Assembly (NCBI RefSeq): GCF_003173035.1
Contig: NZ_QGLE01000004.1
Coordinates: 236,926-300,925 of the forward strand
Source of the DNA: Zavarzinia aquatilis
GTDB lineage: Bacteria; Pseudomonadota; Alphaproteobacteria; Zavarziniales; Zavarziniaceae
DNA: 64,000 nt
Reading direction: 5' to 3'
Below, in pieces: positions 28,994-39,177 of the stretch. Below the pieces are notes generated by a model, which saw nothing but the letters and a program-made list of their open reading frames with translations, searched no databases and had not been told where the DNA came from. A program made the translations under genes and the position numbers. How positions within the stretch are numbered: position 1 is the first letter of the stretch; every line of letters begins with the position of its first letter.

Positions 28994-29107
28994 GGCGATG
29001 GCCCGTCTTCATCACGACCTGAAGTCGCATGATGCGCACAGTCGGATGCCGGCGCCAGCCAAAGCCTCGGCAGCCCGGAGAGACACGGATCGTTGCGGAT
29101 CAGACGA

Positions 29108-29198
29108 TGGCGGAGGGGATGAGATTCGAACTCACGATACGGTTTCCCGTATACACACTTTCCAGGCGTGCGCCTTCAACCACTCGGCCACCCCTCCG
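29108..29198 (-). tRNA. tRNA-Ser (anticodon GGA)
   Basis: A 91-base class II tRNA. The acceptor CGGAGGG pairs with CCCTCCG next to an encoded CCA. The D-arm starts GGCCGAGTGG, the anticodon loop is CTGGAAA (anticodon GGA), a long variable arm contains ACGGGAAACCGT, and the T-arm is GAGTTCGAATCTC. The long variable arm is diagnostic for serine. It lies just upstream of cas3 on the same strand; tRNA genes are common insertion points, but no att repeat was found here. Confidence 0.97.
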
Positions 29199-29374
29199 CA
29201 GGCCGGAGTCGGTTCGTGACCGTCCGGCGAGGGCGGCAATATAGCGAAGTCGCGGCGGGGCGCAACCCCATGTGCGGCAAAGGCCGGTAGGGGCTGGCCG
29301 CATTGTCGCCCCATTGTTGAGATTGTCTCCACCCCTTGCCATGATGCGCCGCAGCGAGCCGGGAGGGCGAGCCG

Positions 29375-29686
29375 ATGGTCGGTCGGTTGTTGGGTTGGAT
29401 TTTCGTCGCGCTGGCCCTGATGTGTCTGGGGGCCGACACGATGGCCATGCTGGAGCGGGGCGAATTCGGCCTGCTCGGCCTTGGCGCATTGTGGGCCGCG
29501 CTCGATGCCAATTCGATGATCGCCGTGGGCGACGCCGTCGCGGGCTACACCTTCCCTGAGCTCTGGAATCCCGGCATCACCACCCTGCTGCGGGTGCCCG
29601 GCCTGTTGCTGTTCGGCTTGATCGGGGTCTTGCTGCTGATCCTGTTCCGCAAGCGGGAGCGGCCGGCCCGTCTCTTCACATCGTAA
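29375..29686 (+). CDS. Small membrane protein of unknown function
   Basis: A 103-residue protein with two hydrophobic segments, one at each end (about residues 4-24 and 70-92), separated by a loop that probably faces the periplasm (LDANSMIAVGDAVAGYTFPELWNPG), and a basic C-terminal tail RKRERPARL. A GGAGG-like ribosome site lies about 10 bases upstream of the ATG. Similar short conserved hypothetical proteins occur in alphaproteobacteria; no function is assigned. The 3' end overlaps the convergent ybaK by 11 bases. Confidence 0.7.
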   Translation: MVGRLLGWIFVALALMCLGADTMAMLERGEFGLLGLGALWAALDANSMIAVGDAVAGYTFPELWNPGITTLLRVPGLLLFGLIGVLLLILFRKRERPARLFTS

Positions 29687-30149
29687 GATCGGCGACGAGG
29701 GCGCCGAGGGCCGCGACGGCGTCATCGGGCAACAGTTTTGCCTGCAGGCCGCGCTGCCCGCCGTTGACGAAGACATAGGGCTCCAGCAGTGCGCTTTCCT
29801 CGATCGCCGTCGGCACTTTCCGCTTCTGGCCGAAAGGACTGATGCCGCCGACGACGAAACCGGTCAGCCGCTCCGCCGCCGGGGGCTTCATCATCGCCGC
29901 CGCCTTGCCCCCGAAGGCCGCCGCCAGCTTCTTCATCGAGACCTGGGCATCCGACGGCACGACGACGCAAACGGGCTTGCCGTCCACTTCCGCCATCAGG
30001 GTCTTGAGCACCCGCGACGGCGGCTCGCCGATCGCAGCCGCCGCCTGCAGGCCGATGCTGTCGGCATCCGGGTCGTATTCATAAGCAACGAGGTCGAAGG
30101 CGACCCCGGCCGCCTTCAGCGCGAGGGTCGCCCTGGTGGTCTTCGACAT
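29676..30149 (-). CDS. ybaK: Cys-tRNA(Pro) deacylase YbaK
   Basis: A 157-residue protein covering the whole YbaK/EbsC domain. It begins KTTRATLALKAAGVAFDLVAYEYD, has the lysine-containing VLKTLM strand and KLAAAFGGKAAAM helix, and ends with the GGISPFGQKRKVPTAIEE loop. The enzyme hydrolyses cysteine wrongly attached to tRNA-Pro by prolyl-tRNA synthetase. It is monocistronic or first in a small group with the HNH gene upstream on the same strand. Confidence 0.93.
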   Translation of the reverse strand: MSKTTRATLALKAAGVAFDLVAYEYDPDADSIGLQAAAAIGEPPSRVLKTLMAEVDGKPVCVVVPSDAQVSMKKLAAAFGGKAAAMMKPPAAERLTGFVVGGISPFGQKRKVPTAIEESALLEPYVFVNGGQRGLQAKLLPDDAVAALGALVADLTM

Positions 30150-30209
30150 GGCTCCACTCTTCGCCTAGAGATGCATTCCCGTCATAGGACGGATCGCCCT
30201 CCGCTGTCA

Positions 30210-30593
30210 TCACTCGGGGACGGGTTCAGCCGCCGCGCGTAGCCTTGCCTTCGTGGCGGCGGCCCTTTTGGCGGCGAAGCGCCGGCGGATGGTACGGCCG
30301 GCCCTGGCCGCGCCATCTTTCTTCAGGGCCGCCCAATTCGGCTCCCGCGACGTCCAGAGCGCGATGAGGTCATCCAGCCGGTGGGGGGCCGGCCCCCCGG
30401 CCTTCCAGTTCGCTTCCACCACCTCGATCTCGGCAAAGCTCGTCAGGTGGAGATCCAGCGCCCGGTGACAGAGCAGGCACAGCGGCAGCACCCGGTCGGG
30501 CGCCGTGCGCCGGTCGGGCAGATGCGCCATTTCGATCAGGGCGCCGACGGCGAGGCCGCAGCTGGCACATTGCTTCACGCTTGCTTCGGTCAT
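30210..30593 (-). CDS. HNH-type zinc-binding protein, function unknown
   Basis: A 127-residue protein. Its first half has the arrangement of an HNH endonuclease: CASC (9-12), then EMAHLP, then LCLLCHRALDLH (about 38-49), i.e. two zinc-binding cysteine pairs with the histidines expected at the active site. The C-terminal half is rich in Arg, Lys and Ala, and could bind nucleic acid. HNH proteins of this size include restriction, repair and homing nucleases. There is no neighbour that would point to a system. Identity as an active nuclease is inference. Confidence 0.6.
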   Translation of the reverse strand: MTEASVKQCASCGLAVGALIEMAHLPDRRTAPDRVLPLCLLCHRALDLHLTSFAEIEVVEANWKAGGPAPHRLDDLIALWTSREPNWAALKKDGAARAGRTIRRRFAAKRAAATKARLRAAAEPVPE

Positions 30594-30682
30594 CGCCGCA
30601 TCCCTGGCGGCGCCGACCCCATGTCGCCACCGTCACGGAAACGGATAGCACCTTTGGCGCGAAAGCCAATAAGGATGAGGGA

Positions 30683-30985
30683 TCAGCGCTTGCGGACGAA
30701 TTCGGTGCGCAGCACGAGGCCCTTGATGCCGTCGAAACGGCAGTCGATTTCCTCGGGGTTATCGGTCAGGCGGATCGACTTGATCACCGTGCCCTGCTTC
30801 AGGGTGGTGCTGGTGCCCTTCACCTTCAGGTCCTTGATCAGCGTGACCTGATCGCCGTCGGCGAGGACATTGCCCGCCGCGTCGCGCACCGCGCCGGCCT
30901 CGGCCCTGGCCGCCGCCACCTCGGACGCCGGGCGCCATTCGCCCGTCGCTTCGTCATAGACGTAGTCTTCGTTATCGTCGGCCAT
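30683..30985 (-). CDS. PhnA-domain protein
   Basis: A 100-residue protein whose C-terminal 70 residues (VRDAAGNVLADGDQVTLIKDLKVKGTSTTLKQGTVIKSIRL, written here only in part by its ends VRDAAGNVL and VIKSIRL) match the PhnA/YjdM domain. The usual N-terminal zinc ribbon is replaced by an acidic segment, DDNEDYVYDEATGEWRP. The family was named from an alkylphosphonate locus but has no proven enzymatic role. It lies 22 bases from lepA on the same strand. Confidence 0.85.
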   Translation of the reverse strand: MADDNEDYVYDEATGEWRPASEVAAARAEAGAVRDAAGNVLADGDQVTLIKDLKVKGTSTTLKQGTVIKSIRLTDNPEEIDCRFDGIKGLVLRTEFVRKR

Positions 30986-31007
30986 CGGCCCTGCCTTTCA
31001 CGCGTCT

Positions 31008-32810
31008 TTAGTCCGCGTCCATCTTCAGGGCGGCGATGAAGGCTTCCTGCGGAATCTCCACGTTGCCGACCTGGCGCATTCGCTTCTTGCCCGCCTTCTG
31101 CTTGTCGAGCAGCTTGCGCTTGCGCGAGACGTCGCCGCCGTAGCATTTGGCCAGCACGTCCTTCCGCATCGCCTTCACCGTCTCGCGGGCGATGATGCGT
31201 CCGCCGATCGCCGCCTGGATGGCGATCTGGAACAGCTGGCGGGGGATGAGGTCCTTGAGGCGCTCGCACAGCTGGCGGCCGCGCGCCTCGGCCCTCGTCT
31301 TGTGCACGATCATGGCGAGGGCGTCGACCGGCTCCTGATTGACGAGGATCGACATCTTCACGAGGTCTTCCTCCTGATAGCCGTCGAGGGCGTAATCGAA
31401 GGAGGCATAGCCGCGCGAGACCGACTTCAGCCGGTCGTAGAAATCGAACACCACTTCGTTCAGCGGCAGGCGGTAAACCGCCATGGCCCGGTTGCCGGCA
31501 TAGGTCAGCTCGATCTGGATGCCGCGCCGGTCCTGGCAGAGCTTGAGGATGTCGCCGAGATAGGTGTCGGGCACGAAGATCGTCGCCTTGATCCACGGCT
31601 CCTCGATGCGGGCGATCTTCACCGGGTCCGGCATGTCGGCCGGATTATGCATCTCCTCCATCGTGCCATCGGTCATATAGACGTGATAGACGACCGAGGG
31701 CGCGGTGGTGATCAGGTCGAGGTCGAACTCGCGCTCCAGCCGCTCCTGAATGATCTCGAGGTGCAGGAGGCCGAGGAAGCCACAGCGGAAGCCAAGGCCA
31801 AGCGCGGCCGAGCTTTCCATCTCGAACTGGAAGCTGGCGTCGTTGAGGCGCAGCTTCGCGAGACTGTCGCGCAGCGTGTCGAATTCGGCGGCATCGGACG
31901 GGAACAACCCGCAGAACACCACGGGGACCGAGGGCTTGAAGCCGGCCAGCGGCGTGTCCGTCGGCTTCCGCTCGTCGGTGATCGTGTCGCCGACCGAGGT
32001 ATCGGCCACTTCCTTGATCGCCGCCGTGATGAAGCCCATCTCGCCCGGGCCCAGCTTGTCGACGATCACCTTCTTCGGCGTGAAGATGCCGACGCGCTCG
32101 ACCAGATGGACCTTGTTGGCGGCCATCATCTTGATCTTCTGGCCCTTGCGGATCTCGCCGTCGACGACGCGGACGAGAATGACGACGCCGAGATAGGCGT
32201 CGTACCAGCTGTCGACCAGCAGCGCCTTCAGGGGCGCGTTCACGTCGCCCTTGGGCGCCGGCAGGCGGTGGACGATGGCCTCCAGCGTATCCTCGATGCC
32301 GATGCCCGACTTGGCCGAGACCAGCAGGGCGTCGGAAGCGTCGATGCCGATCACATCCTCGATCTGGGCGCGGATGCGTTCGGGCTCCGCCGCCGGCAGG
32401 TCGATCTTGTTCAGGATCGGCACGATCTCGAGATCGGCGTCCATCGCCTGATAGACATTGGCGAGGGTCTGCGCCTCGACCCCTTGCGAGGCGTCGACGA
32501 CCAACAGCGCGCCTTCGCAGGCCGCGAGCGAGCGCGAGACTTCATAGGCGAAGTCGACGTGCCCGGGCGTGTCCATCAGGTTCAGCTGATAGGTCTCGCC
32601 GTTCTTCGCCTTGTATTCGAGGCGGACGGTCTGCGCCTTGATGGTGATGCCGCGCTCGCGCTCGATATCCATCGAGTCGAGCACCTGCTCGGTCATCTCG
32701 CGCGCGGAAAGGCCGCCGCAGGTCTGGATCAACCGGTCGGCAAGGGTGGACTTGCCGTGGTCGATATGGGCCACGATCGAGAAATTGCGGATATGCGACA
32801 GGTCGGTCAT
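31008..32810 (-). CDS. lepA: Elongation factor 4 (LepA)
   Basis: A 600-residue translational GTPase of exact family length. G1 is AHIDHGKST (about 14-22), G3 is DTPGHVDF, G4 is NKID. The EF-G-like domains follow, and the C-terminal domain special to LepA carries [11 protein letters not shown]. LepA acts on ribosomes during initiation and under ionic stress. The gene is just downstream of pheT by 11 bases and may be read through with it. Confidence 0.98.
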   Translation of the reverse strand: MTDLSHIRNFSIVAHIDHGKSTLADRLIQTCGGLSAREMTEQVLDSMDIERERGITIKAQTVRLEYKAKNGETYQLNLMDTPGHVDFAYEVSRSLAACEGALLVVDASQGVEAQTLANVYQAMDADLEIVPILNKIDLPAAEPERIRAQIEDVIGIDASDALLVSAKSGIGIEDTLEAIVHRLPAPKGDVNAPLKALLVDSWYDAYLGVVILVRVVDGEIRKGQKIKMMAANKVHLVERVGIFTPKKVIVDKLGPGEMGFITAAIKEVADTSVGDTITDERKPTDTPLAGFKPSVPVVFCGLFPSDAAEFDTLRDSLAKLRLNDASFQFEMESSAALGLGFRCGFLGLLHLEIIQERLEREFDLDLITTAPSVVYHVYMTDGTMEEMHNPADMPDPVKIARIEEPWIKATIFVPDTYLGDILKLCQDRRGIQIELTYAGNRAMAVYRLPLNEVVFDFYDRLKSVSRGYASFDYALDGYQEEDLVKMSILVNQEPVDALAMIVHKTRAEARGRQLCERLKDLIPRQLFQIAIQAAIGGRIIARETVKAMRKDVLAKCYGGDVSRKRKLLDKQKAGKKRMRQVGNVEIPQEAFIAALKMDAD

Positions 32811-32821
32811 GGCCCTGGGGC

Positions 32822-35227
32822 TCAGCTCCTGAGGGTGGCGCCGGTCGCCTTGGCGACCCCGGCCACGATCTTGGCGGAGACGGCTTCGATGTCCTGTTCG
32901 GACAGGGTCTTGTCCTTCGGCTCCAGCCGGACGGCCAGAGCGACGGAGACCTTGCCCTCGGGGACACCGGTGCCGCGATAGAGATCGAAGATCGAGACAT
33001 CGGCGATCAGCGCCTTGTCGGCGCCCTTGACCGCGCGGATCAGGGCTTCCGCCGCCACGCCATCGTCGGCGAGGAAGGCGAAGTCGCGGCTGACCGCCTG
33101 GAAGTCGGACAGCACGAGAGGCCCCTTTTCTTTCGAAGCACGGGCCTTGGCCGCCGGAATGGCGTCAAGGTCGACCTCGAAGAACACCGCCGGGCCTTCG
33201 AGGTCCAGCAGCTTCGCGATCTTCGGATGCAGCGCGCCGAAACTGGCGATCACCGTCTTCGGACCCAGCTTGACGACGCCGGACTGGCCAGGATGGGCCC
33301 AGGCCGGCGCTTCCGCCGCGACGCTGAGGTTGGCGACCGGCGCGCCCAGTTCGGCCAGCAGGGCGAAGACATCGGCCTTCACGTCGAAGACGTCGACCGG
33401 ACGGCGCCCGCCCTGCCACTGGCGGGGCGCGGCATGGCCGGTGCGCAGCCCGGCGGCGATGGCCTTCTGGTCCTTCGGCGCGATGCCGTGATAGGTGCCC
33501 GCGACCTCGAACAGGGCGACATCCTCGTTGCCGCGGGCGGCGTTGCGCACGGCGGCGGCGGCGAGGCTGGGCACCAGATGCGGGCGCATCACCGCGAGTT
33601 CGACCGAGATCGGATTGGCGACCTTCAGCGCCGGATCGGTCCAGCCGAAGGCGGCGGCGTGAGCCTCGGGGATGAAGCTGTAATTCACCGTCTCGACCAT
33701 GCCGCGCGTCGCCAGCAGGCGGCGGGCCAGGCGGTTGCGCTTCTGCGCGGGCGACAGCGCCGGCACCGGCACGACCGAGGTAACGGGCAGCGGCAGCACC
33801 GGCAGCCTGTCGAGGCCGTTGATGCGGGCGATTTCCTCGACCAGATCGGCCTCGCCCTCGATGTCGCGGCGCCAGGACGGCACCGAGACCACCCAGGGCT
33901 TTTCCGCCATGGCGACACCGAAGCCCAGCGCCTCGAGGATGCGCGCCATCTCGAATTCGGGCACCAGCATCCCGGTCAGCTGTTCCACCCGGTGGGGGCG
34001 GAACGTCTGGTTCGGGAAATCGGCCGGGAAGGCGCCAGCCACCACCACCTCGGACGGCGTGCCGCCGCAGAGGTCGAGGATCAGCCGGGTCGCGAGTTCA
34101 AGGCCGTCGAGCGCCGATTTCGGGTCGACGCCGCGCTCGAAGCGGTGGCGGGCATCGGACTGGACGCCGGTGCGCCGGCCGGTCGCCGCGATCGTGTAAG
34201 GATCGAAATGCGCGGATTCGACGAAGACATCCACGGTCTCGTCCGAGACCGACGACGGCACGCCGCCGACGATGCCGCCAAGGCCGAGGGCCGCCGCGTC
34301 GTCGGCGATCACGACCGTCGCGCCGTCGACCTTGTGGGTCTTGCCGTCGAGGCCGTCCACCGTCTCGCCGTCGCGGCCGAAGCGGACATGAATGCCGCCG
34401 GTCAGCTTGCCGGCGTCAAAGACGTGAAGCGGCCGGGCGCGGTCGAAGGTGATCAGATTGGTGATGTCGACGAGGGCCGAGATCGGGCGAAGGCCAATGG
34501 CCTCCAGCCGGTTCTTCAGCCAGGCCGGGCTCGGCCCGTTCTTCACGCCGCGGATCAGGCGGCCGGTGAAGATCGGGCAGGCCTTGTCCTTCACCTCGTC
34601 GGTCAGGCGGACCGTGACCGGGCAGGGGAACTGGCCGGGAACGGCCGCGATGGCCGGGGTCTTCAGGGTGCCGAGGCCGGCGGCGGCGAGGTCGCGGGCG
34701 ATGCCGGCGACGCCGAGGCAATCCTGCCGGTTCGGCGTCACCGCGATGTCGATCACCGCGTCGTCGAGGCCGAGGATTTGCGCGAAGGGCACGCCGATCG
34801 GGGCGTCTTCCGGCAATTCGATGATGCCGTCATGATCCTCGCCGAGGCCCATTTCGCGCATCGAGCACATCATGCCCTGCGAATCGACACCGCGAATGGC
34901 GGTCGGCTTCAGCACCATGCCGTTGACGGGAATGGTGGTGCCCATGCGGGCGAAGACGACCTTGAGCCCGGCGCGGGCATTGGGCGCGCCGCAGACCACC
35001 TGATAGGGCGCGCCGTCGCCGGCATCGACCGTGCACAGGCGCAGCTTGTCGGCATTCGGGTGCTGAACCGCGGTCAGGACATGGGCGACGGTGAAGGGGC
35101 GCAGGGTCGCGCCGCGGTCGTCCACCTCTTCGACCTCAAGGCCGATGGCGGTCAGCTTCTCGGCGATCTCGGCGGCGGTGGCCGTCGTGTCCAAGTGCTC
35201 TTTCAGCCAGTTGACGGTGAATTTCAT
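32822..35227 (-). CDS. pheT: Phenylalanyl-tRNA synthetase beta subunit
   Basis: An 801-residue protein of standard length. It begins [14 protein letters not shown] and has an N-terminal tRNA-binding (EMAP-like) domain ([21 protein letters not shown]), a B5 DNA-binding-fold part, the synthetase-like core, and a C-terminal ferredoxin-fold anticodon-binding domain ([12 protein letters not shown]). It forms an alpha2-beta2 enzyme with PheS; the beta chain also edits Tyr-tRNA(Phe). The ATG overlaps the pheS stop by four bases. Confidence 0.98.
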   Translation of the reverse strand: MKFTVNWLKEHLDTTATAAEIAEKLTAIGLEVEEVDDRGATLRPFTVAHVLTAVQHPNADKLRLCTVDAGDGAPYQVVCGAPNARAGLKVVFARMGTTIPVNGMVLKPTAIRGVDSQGMMCSMREMGLGEDHDGIIELPEDAPIGVPFAQILGLDDAVIDIAVTPNRQDCLGVAGIARDLAAAGLGTLKTPAIAAVPGQFPCPVTVRLTDEVKDKACPIFTGRLIRGVKNGPSPAWLKNRLEAIGLRPISALVDITNLITFDRARPLHVFDAGKLTGGIHVRFGRDGETVDGLDGKTHKVDGATVVIADDAAALGLGGIVGGVPSSVSDETVDVFVESAHFDPYTIAATGRRTGVQSDARHRFERGVDPKSALDGLELATRLILDLCGGTPSEVVVAGAFPADFPNQTFRPHRVEQLTGMLVPEFEMARILEALGFGVAMAEKPWVVSVPSWRRDIEGEADLVEEIARINGLDRLPVLPLPVTSVVPVPALSPAQKRNRLARRLLATRGMVETVNYSFIPEAHAAAFGWTDPALKVANPISVELAVMRPHLVPSLAAAAVRNAARGNEDVALFEVAGTYHGIAPKDQKAIAAGLRTGHAAPRQWQGGRRPVDVFDVKADVFALLAELGAPVANLSVAAEAPAWAHPGQSGVVKLGPKTVIASFGALHPKIAKLLDLEGPAVFFEVDLDAIPAAKARASKEKGPLVLSDFQAVSRDFAFLADDGVAAEALIRAVKGADKALIADVSIFDLYRGTGVPEGKVSVALAVRLEPKDKTLSEQDIEAVSAKIVAGVAKATGATLRS

Positions 35228-36300
35228 CGCGACAGCCCTCCGCCCAGGGTCGGCAGGTCGAGCGCGGCGAAACCATAGTGCCGCAGCCAGCGCAGATCGG
35301 ATTCGAAGAAGGCGCGAAGATCGGGAATGCCGTATTTCAGCATGGCGATCCGGTCGAGGCCCATGCCGAAGGCAAAGCCCTGCCACTCGTCGGGATCGAG
35401 GCCGCAGTTGCGGATCACATTCGGGTGAACCATGCCGCAGCCCATGATTTCCAGCCAGTCGTCGCCCTGACCGATGCGGATCGCGTCCTTGGTGCGGGCG
35501 CAGCCGATATCGACCTCCGCCGAGGGTTCGGTGAAGGGGAAGAAACTGGGGCGGAAGCGGATCTTCACCTGCTCCACCTCGAAGAAGGCGGCGGCGAAAT
35601 GCTCGATCGTCGCCTTAAGATGACCCATGTGGATGTTCTTCTCGATCACCAGGGCTTCGATCTGGTGGAACATCGGGGTGTGGGTCTGGTCGCTGTCGCA
35701 GCGATAGGTGCGGCCGGGGGCGATCACGCGGATGGGCGGGGTCTTGCCCTTCATCGTGCGGATCTGCACCGGGGACGTGTGGGTGCGCAACAGGACCTTC
35801 TCGCCGGTCGCGTTGGGCGGCAGGAAGAAGGTGTCGTGCATTTCACGCGCGGGATGGCCGGGCGGGAAATTCAGCGCGGTGAAATTATGCTCGTCGTCCT
35901 CGATATCCGGCCCTTCGGCGAGGGCAAAGCCCATGGCGCCGAAAATCTCGATACATTCCTCGGTCACCTGGGTGACCGGGTGGATGCGGCCGGCGGCTTG
36001 CGCGGCGATGGGCAGGGTGACGTCCACGCGCTCCGCGGCGAGGCGGGCGTTCATGGCTTCGTCTTCGAGGGTGGCCTTGCGGGCGGAAATCGCATCGGCG
36101 ATGCGATCCTTCACCTGATTGACGGCGGCGCCGAAGGCCTTCCGTTCGTCCGGGGCCATGGCGCCCAGGGTTTTCATCAGGTCGGTGATGCGGCCCTTCT
36201 TGCCGAGGGCGGAAACCCGGACTTCATCGAGCGCGGCAAGGTCGGCGGCGCCGGTGACGGCGGCCAGAACCTCGGCCTCGAGACCGTTCAAATTACTCAT
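35224..36300 (-). CDS. pheS: Phenylalanyl-tRNA synthetase alpha subunit
   Basis: A 358-residue catalytic subunit with an N-terminal coiled coil ([18 protein letters not shown] region) and a class II core: motif 2 around [12 protein letters not shown] and motif 3 near [18 protein letters not shown]. It activates phenylalanine and charges tRNA-Phe. ATG at 36300 ([10 protein letters not shown]) is preferred over a TTG at 36312. It follows rplT after a gap holding two hairpins that could act as an attenuator. Confidence 0.97.
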   Translation of the reverse strand: MSNLNGLEAEVLAAVTGAADLAALDEVRVSALGKKGRITDLMKTLGAMAPDERKAFGAAVNQVKDRIADAISARKATLEDEAMNARLAAERVDVTLPIAAQAAGRIHPVTQVTEECIEIFGAMGFALAEGPDIEDDEHNFTALNFPPGHPAREMHDTFFLPPNATGEKVLLRTHTSPVQIRTMKGKTPPIRVIAPGRTYRCDSDQTHTPMFHQIEALVIEKNIHMGHLKATIEHFAAAFFEVEQVKIRFRPSFFPFTEPSAEVDIGCARTKDAIRIGQGDDWLEIMGCGMVHPNVIRNCGLDPDEWQGFAFGMGLDRIAMLKYGIPDLRAFFESDLRWLRHYGFAALDLPTLGGGLSR

Positions 36301-36378
36301 GATCGACCCCAATCCGGCGCCCCTTCGATCTGTCGGGCGCGGTTCCAGCGCCCATCACGATCCATTGGGCGCGGTTGC

Positions 36379-36402
36379 CCCCGGGGTTATCAAACCCCGG
36401 GG
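36379..36402 (-). terminator. Hairpin between rplT and pheS (terminator or attenuator)
   Basis: A perfect 10-bp stem CCCCGGGGTT / AACCCCGGGG with a 4-base loop lies shortly after the rplT stop. A second stem GCGCCC/GGGCGC is found nearer pheS. No T tract follows, so it may be a weak terminator or part of a leader that tunes pheST expression. No phenylalanine-rich leader peptide was found. Confidence 0.5.
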
Positions 36403-36427
36403 ACGAATGCCAGTGAATTGGCGGGGG

Positions 36428-36793
36428 TCAGGCCTCGGTGGGGAGAGCCGCCCGCGCCTGCTCGACCAGCGCCTTGAAGGCGCCGGGCTCGCGGATGGCG
36501 AGGTCGGAGAGGACCTTGCGGTCGACCTCGACGCCCGCCTTCGCGAGACCGTCGATAAATCGGCTGTAGGTCAGGCCATGCTCGCGGACCGCCGCGTTGA
36601 TGCGCTGGATCCACAGGGCGCGGAAGTTGCGCTTGCGGGCGCGACGATCGCGATACTGATACTGAAGGCCCTTTTCGACCTTCTCGATGGCGATCCGGAA
36701 GGAGGAGTTACCGCGGCCGCGATAACCCTTGGCCATATCCAGAACTTTTTTGTGACGGGCATGGCCGGTCACGCCACGTTTCACGCGCGACAT
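36428..36793 (-). CDS. rplT: 50S ribosomal protein L20
   Basis: A 121-residue L20 with the basic N-terminus [23 protein letters not shown] (shown in part) and the globular 23S-binding half [19 protein letters not shown]. It is an early-assembly protein of the large subunit and in many bacteria also represses its own operon. It lies 14 bases after rpmI, in the usual order. No infC is found directly upstream. Confidence 0.99.
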   Translation of the reverse strand: MSRVKRGVTGHARHKKVLDMAKGYRGRGNSSFRIAIEKVEKGLQYQYRDRRARKRNFRALWIQRINAAVREHGLTYSRFIDGLAKAGVEVDRKVLSDLAIREPGAFKALVEQARAALPTEA

Positions 36794-36807
36794 ATCTCAG
36801 CCCTCCG

Positions 36808-37008
36808 TTACGAATTCGGCAGGAAATACTTCTTCACGTTGTCGCCATCCGCCTTGAAGAGGATGGTCGAGCCGCGAAGATTGCGAATCTGCTTGTTGGT
36901 GCGCTTGATCATGCCGTGACGCTTGCCGGCCTGAAGCGCCTTGACCTTGCCGGTCCCGGTCAGAGTGAAGCGTTTCTTCGCCCCGCTCTTCGTCTTCATC
37001 TTGGGCAT
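36808..37008 (-). CDS. rpmI: 50S ribosomal protein L35
   Basis: A 66-residue basic protein, [20 protein letters not shown] at the start and [20 protein letters not shown] at the end: the complete L35 signature. A strong AAGGAGG ribosome site (37014-37020) lies 5 bases ahead of the ATG at 37008, which rules out an upstream in-frame start. First gene of the rpmI-rplT-pheS-pheT group. Confidence 0.99.
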   Translation of the reverse strand: MPKMKTKSGAKKRFTLTGTGKVKALQAGKRHGMIKRTNKQIRNLRGSTILFKADGDNVKKYFLPNS

Positions 37009-37138
37009 TTCAACCTCCTTGATCCGAAGGATCATTAAGCATGGCCCAGGCAGCCCTTTTCGCCCGGCCTCGCGATGGAAGCGGGCTATATAGCGGAGAG
37101 TCCCATGGGGTGCAAGCGGATCGGACCGGGGTTCGCGC

Positions 37139-38206
37139 TCAGATCGGCCCGGTCACCGGCAGCTCGATGCCCTTTTCCTGATAGAAGCGGGCGGCGCCCG
37201 GGTGCAGGGGCACGGCGATGCCGGCCGTCGCCCCGGCGAGACTGATGGCGGCGGCGCGCGGATGGCCGGCCGCGAGGCTGGCCGCGTTCTCGGGCGCGAA
37301 GAGCGTGCGGGTGATGTCGTAGATCAGCGGCTCGGCCGCTTCGGCGGCGCAGATCCACTGCGCGCCGACATCGACCGTTTCGGTCGCCATCACTGTCGGA
37401 TAGGCGCCGGACGGGATGAAGCCCGCCATGAAGAAGCGCCCTTCCGCCAGCAGCCGGTCGCGCGCCGGCCCATTGATGGGAATCAGCACGATCCGGCGTT
37501 CCGGCGCGATATCGGCGATGCCGGCCGCGGGCACCCCGCCGAGGAAGAAGAAGGCGTCGATCTCGCCGCTGACCAGCGCGTCGGCAGCCTGCGACGGGCC
37601 CAGTTCGACCTCGGTCAGTTTCTTCGGCGAAACCCCATGGGCCTTGAGGATCATCAGGGCGTCGCCCCGCGTGCCCGATCCCGCCCGGTCGAGCGAGACG
37701 CGCTTGCCCGCGAGGTCCTTGACCGTCGCGATGCCGGCATCGCGACGGGCGACGAGATGCATACTCTCGCGGTAGAGATTGGCGATCACCCGCAGATTGT
37801 CGAGCGGCGGCCGGTCGGGGAACAGCTTGCCGGCATGGGCGAGGGCGACCACGTCGGCCTGCGCCAGCGCGGTTTCGACCGCGCGGCTGGCCACCGCCTG
37901 GACATTGTCGACCGATCCCTGGCTGGTTTCCGCCGTGGCGACGAGGCCAGGCACGCCGCAGGGCGCGCCGACGTCGCAGGCCGGCAGGCCGGGCGGATGG
38001 CTGAGCAGCCGGGCCATGGTCTCGCCCACCGGGAAATAGGTGCCGGCGGCGCTGCCCGTGGCGATGCGCAGGTAACGCGCCTCCTGCGCCCGCGGCGCCC
38101 CGCCGCACAGCACGAGGCCGAGCGAGGCGAGCAGCAGGGCACGCCGGCTGGGGACGAGCGGCGATGGCAAGCCGGTTACGGTGTCGGAGCGGTCAGGATG
38201 GTCCAT
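37139..38206 (-). CDS. TAXI family TRAP transporter solute-binding protein
   Basis: A 355-residue periplasmic protein. The N-terminus has [19 protein letters not shown] (about 20-38), a Tat- or Sec-type signal. The mature protein begins [23 protein letters not shown], the TAXI (TRAP-associated extracytoplasmic immunogenic) signature, and includes [24 protein letters not shown] proteins deliver organic acids to a fused DctMQ permease. No permease gene is adjacent, so this is an orphan binding protein in this window. Substrate unknown. Confidence 0.88.
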   Translation of the reverse strand: MDHPDRSDTVTGLPSPLVPSRRALLLASLGLVLCGGAPRAQEARYLRIATGSAAGTYFPVGETMARLLSHPPGLPACDVGAPCGVPGLVATAETSQGSVDNVQAVASRAVETALAQADVVALAHAGKLFPDRPPLDNLRVIANLYRESMHLVARRDAGIATVKDLAGKRVSLDRAGSGTRGDALMILKAHGVSPKKLTEVELGPSQAADALVSGEIDAFFFLGGVPAAGIADIAPERRIVLIPINGPARDRLLAEGRFFMAGFIPSGAYPTVMATETVDVGAQWICAAEAAEPLIYDITRTLFAPENAASLAAGHPRAAAISLAGATAGIAVPLHPGAARFYQEKGIELPVTGPI

Positions 38207-38326
38207 GGCTGGCCAGGACAGATGTCCTTAGATCATCCGCCCATGAGATTGCCGGTGCAAGCATCGGCTGCCGGACCGTGCTAGAGTGATTCCACCCTTT
38301 GTCGCCAGTGTTGCCCGTAGGCCACC

Positions 38327-39172
38327 ATGTCTGTCGCCCGCCTCGCCCGAATCCTCTTCGTCGCCGTCATCGCCGCCGGCTCGGCCGCGCTTCTCGCCAG
38401 CGTCCTGCCGGGCGGGGATCGGGGCACTGTCGCTGCCGCGGTCATTCCGCCGACCGGCCTCGAAGTGCTGGCGACACGGGCGGTGGAGCCTTCGGTCGCC
38501 CTCGCCGTCGACAGCCGGGGCGGCGACGAGACCTATCCCGCCTGGCTGTGGCTGCCCGCCAGCGCCGATACGACGGTTGGCCGGATCGAGGAAATCTCGG
38601 TCGAGGGCGATGTTCTCGCCCTGTCGGGCTGGGCCGGCGACATGTCGCTGGGCCTGCGCATGTCCGATGTCCTGCTGGTCGCCTGCGACCGGGTGATCGC
38701 CACCGTGCCGGTAACCCAGCCGCGCGACGACATCGCCGCCCGCCACCCCAATCTGACCACCGCCGGCTGGTCGGCCCGGCTGGCGCTGGCCGACCTCGGC
38801 CCCTGCCGGCGGCCGGATGTCAGCGCCTATGGCGTCGCCCGTTTCGGCAATGTGCTGTTCCCCATCGACGGACTGGTGCCCGCGCCGGCCGGCGCCGGCG
38901 GCAGCCTGTCGCCCGGGGTCGGCCTGACCCGGCCGGCCGGGGCCATGCGCAGCCCCGAACGGTCGGACGCCCCGGTGCGGGTGGTCACGCTCGAAGACGG
39001 TGGCATCGTGCTGCGCCGCTGCGGCCGCGACCAATGCGCCGTCATCGGCCGACTGCCCGGCGGTCGCCAGCGTCTCGTCATCCTGGACAGCCAGTCTGGC
39101 TGGCAATTGGTCGCCAGCGGCGGCGGCAGCGCCGGCTGGGTGCAGACGAGCCGCCTCTACGGCAGCAACTGA
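38327..39172 (+). CDS. Secreted or anchored protein with C-terminal SH3-like domain
   Basis: A 281-residue protein with an N-terminal hydrophobic segment (residues 5-26, ARLARILFVAVIAAGSAALL), probably a signal anchor. The middle has two cysteine pairs and no recognised fold (it contains WLWLPASADTTVG and LSGWAGDMSLGLRM). The last 60 residues (LRRCGRDQCAVIGRLPGG...GWVQTSRLYG) look like a bacterial SH3 domain, which often binds cell-wall peptides. Function unknown. The convergent rhomboid gene ends 5 bases away. Confidence 0.6.
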   Translation: MSVARLARILFVAVIAAGSAALLASVLPGGDRGTVAAAVIPPTGLEVLATRAVEPSVALAVDSRGGDETYPAWLWLPASADTTVGRIEEISVEGDVLALSGWAGDMSLGLRMSDVLLVACDRVIATVPVTQPRDDIAARHPNLTTAGWSARLALADLGPCRRPDVSAYGVARFGNVLFPIDGLVPAPAGAGGSLSPGVGLTRPAGAMRSPERSDAPVRVVTLEDGGIVLRRCGRDQCAVIGRLPGGRQRLVILDSQSGWQLVASGGGSAGWVQTSRLYGSN

Positions 39173-39177
39173 ACCCG

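Noticed and set aside
29108..29198. tRNA-Ser as an integration site of a CRISPR-bearing island
   Set aside because: No direct repeat of the tRNA 3' end and no integrase gene were found near either end of the cas locus, and codon use is like the neighbours.
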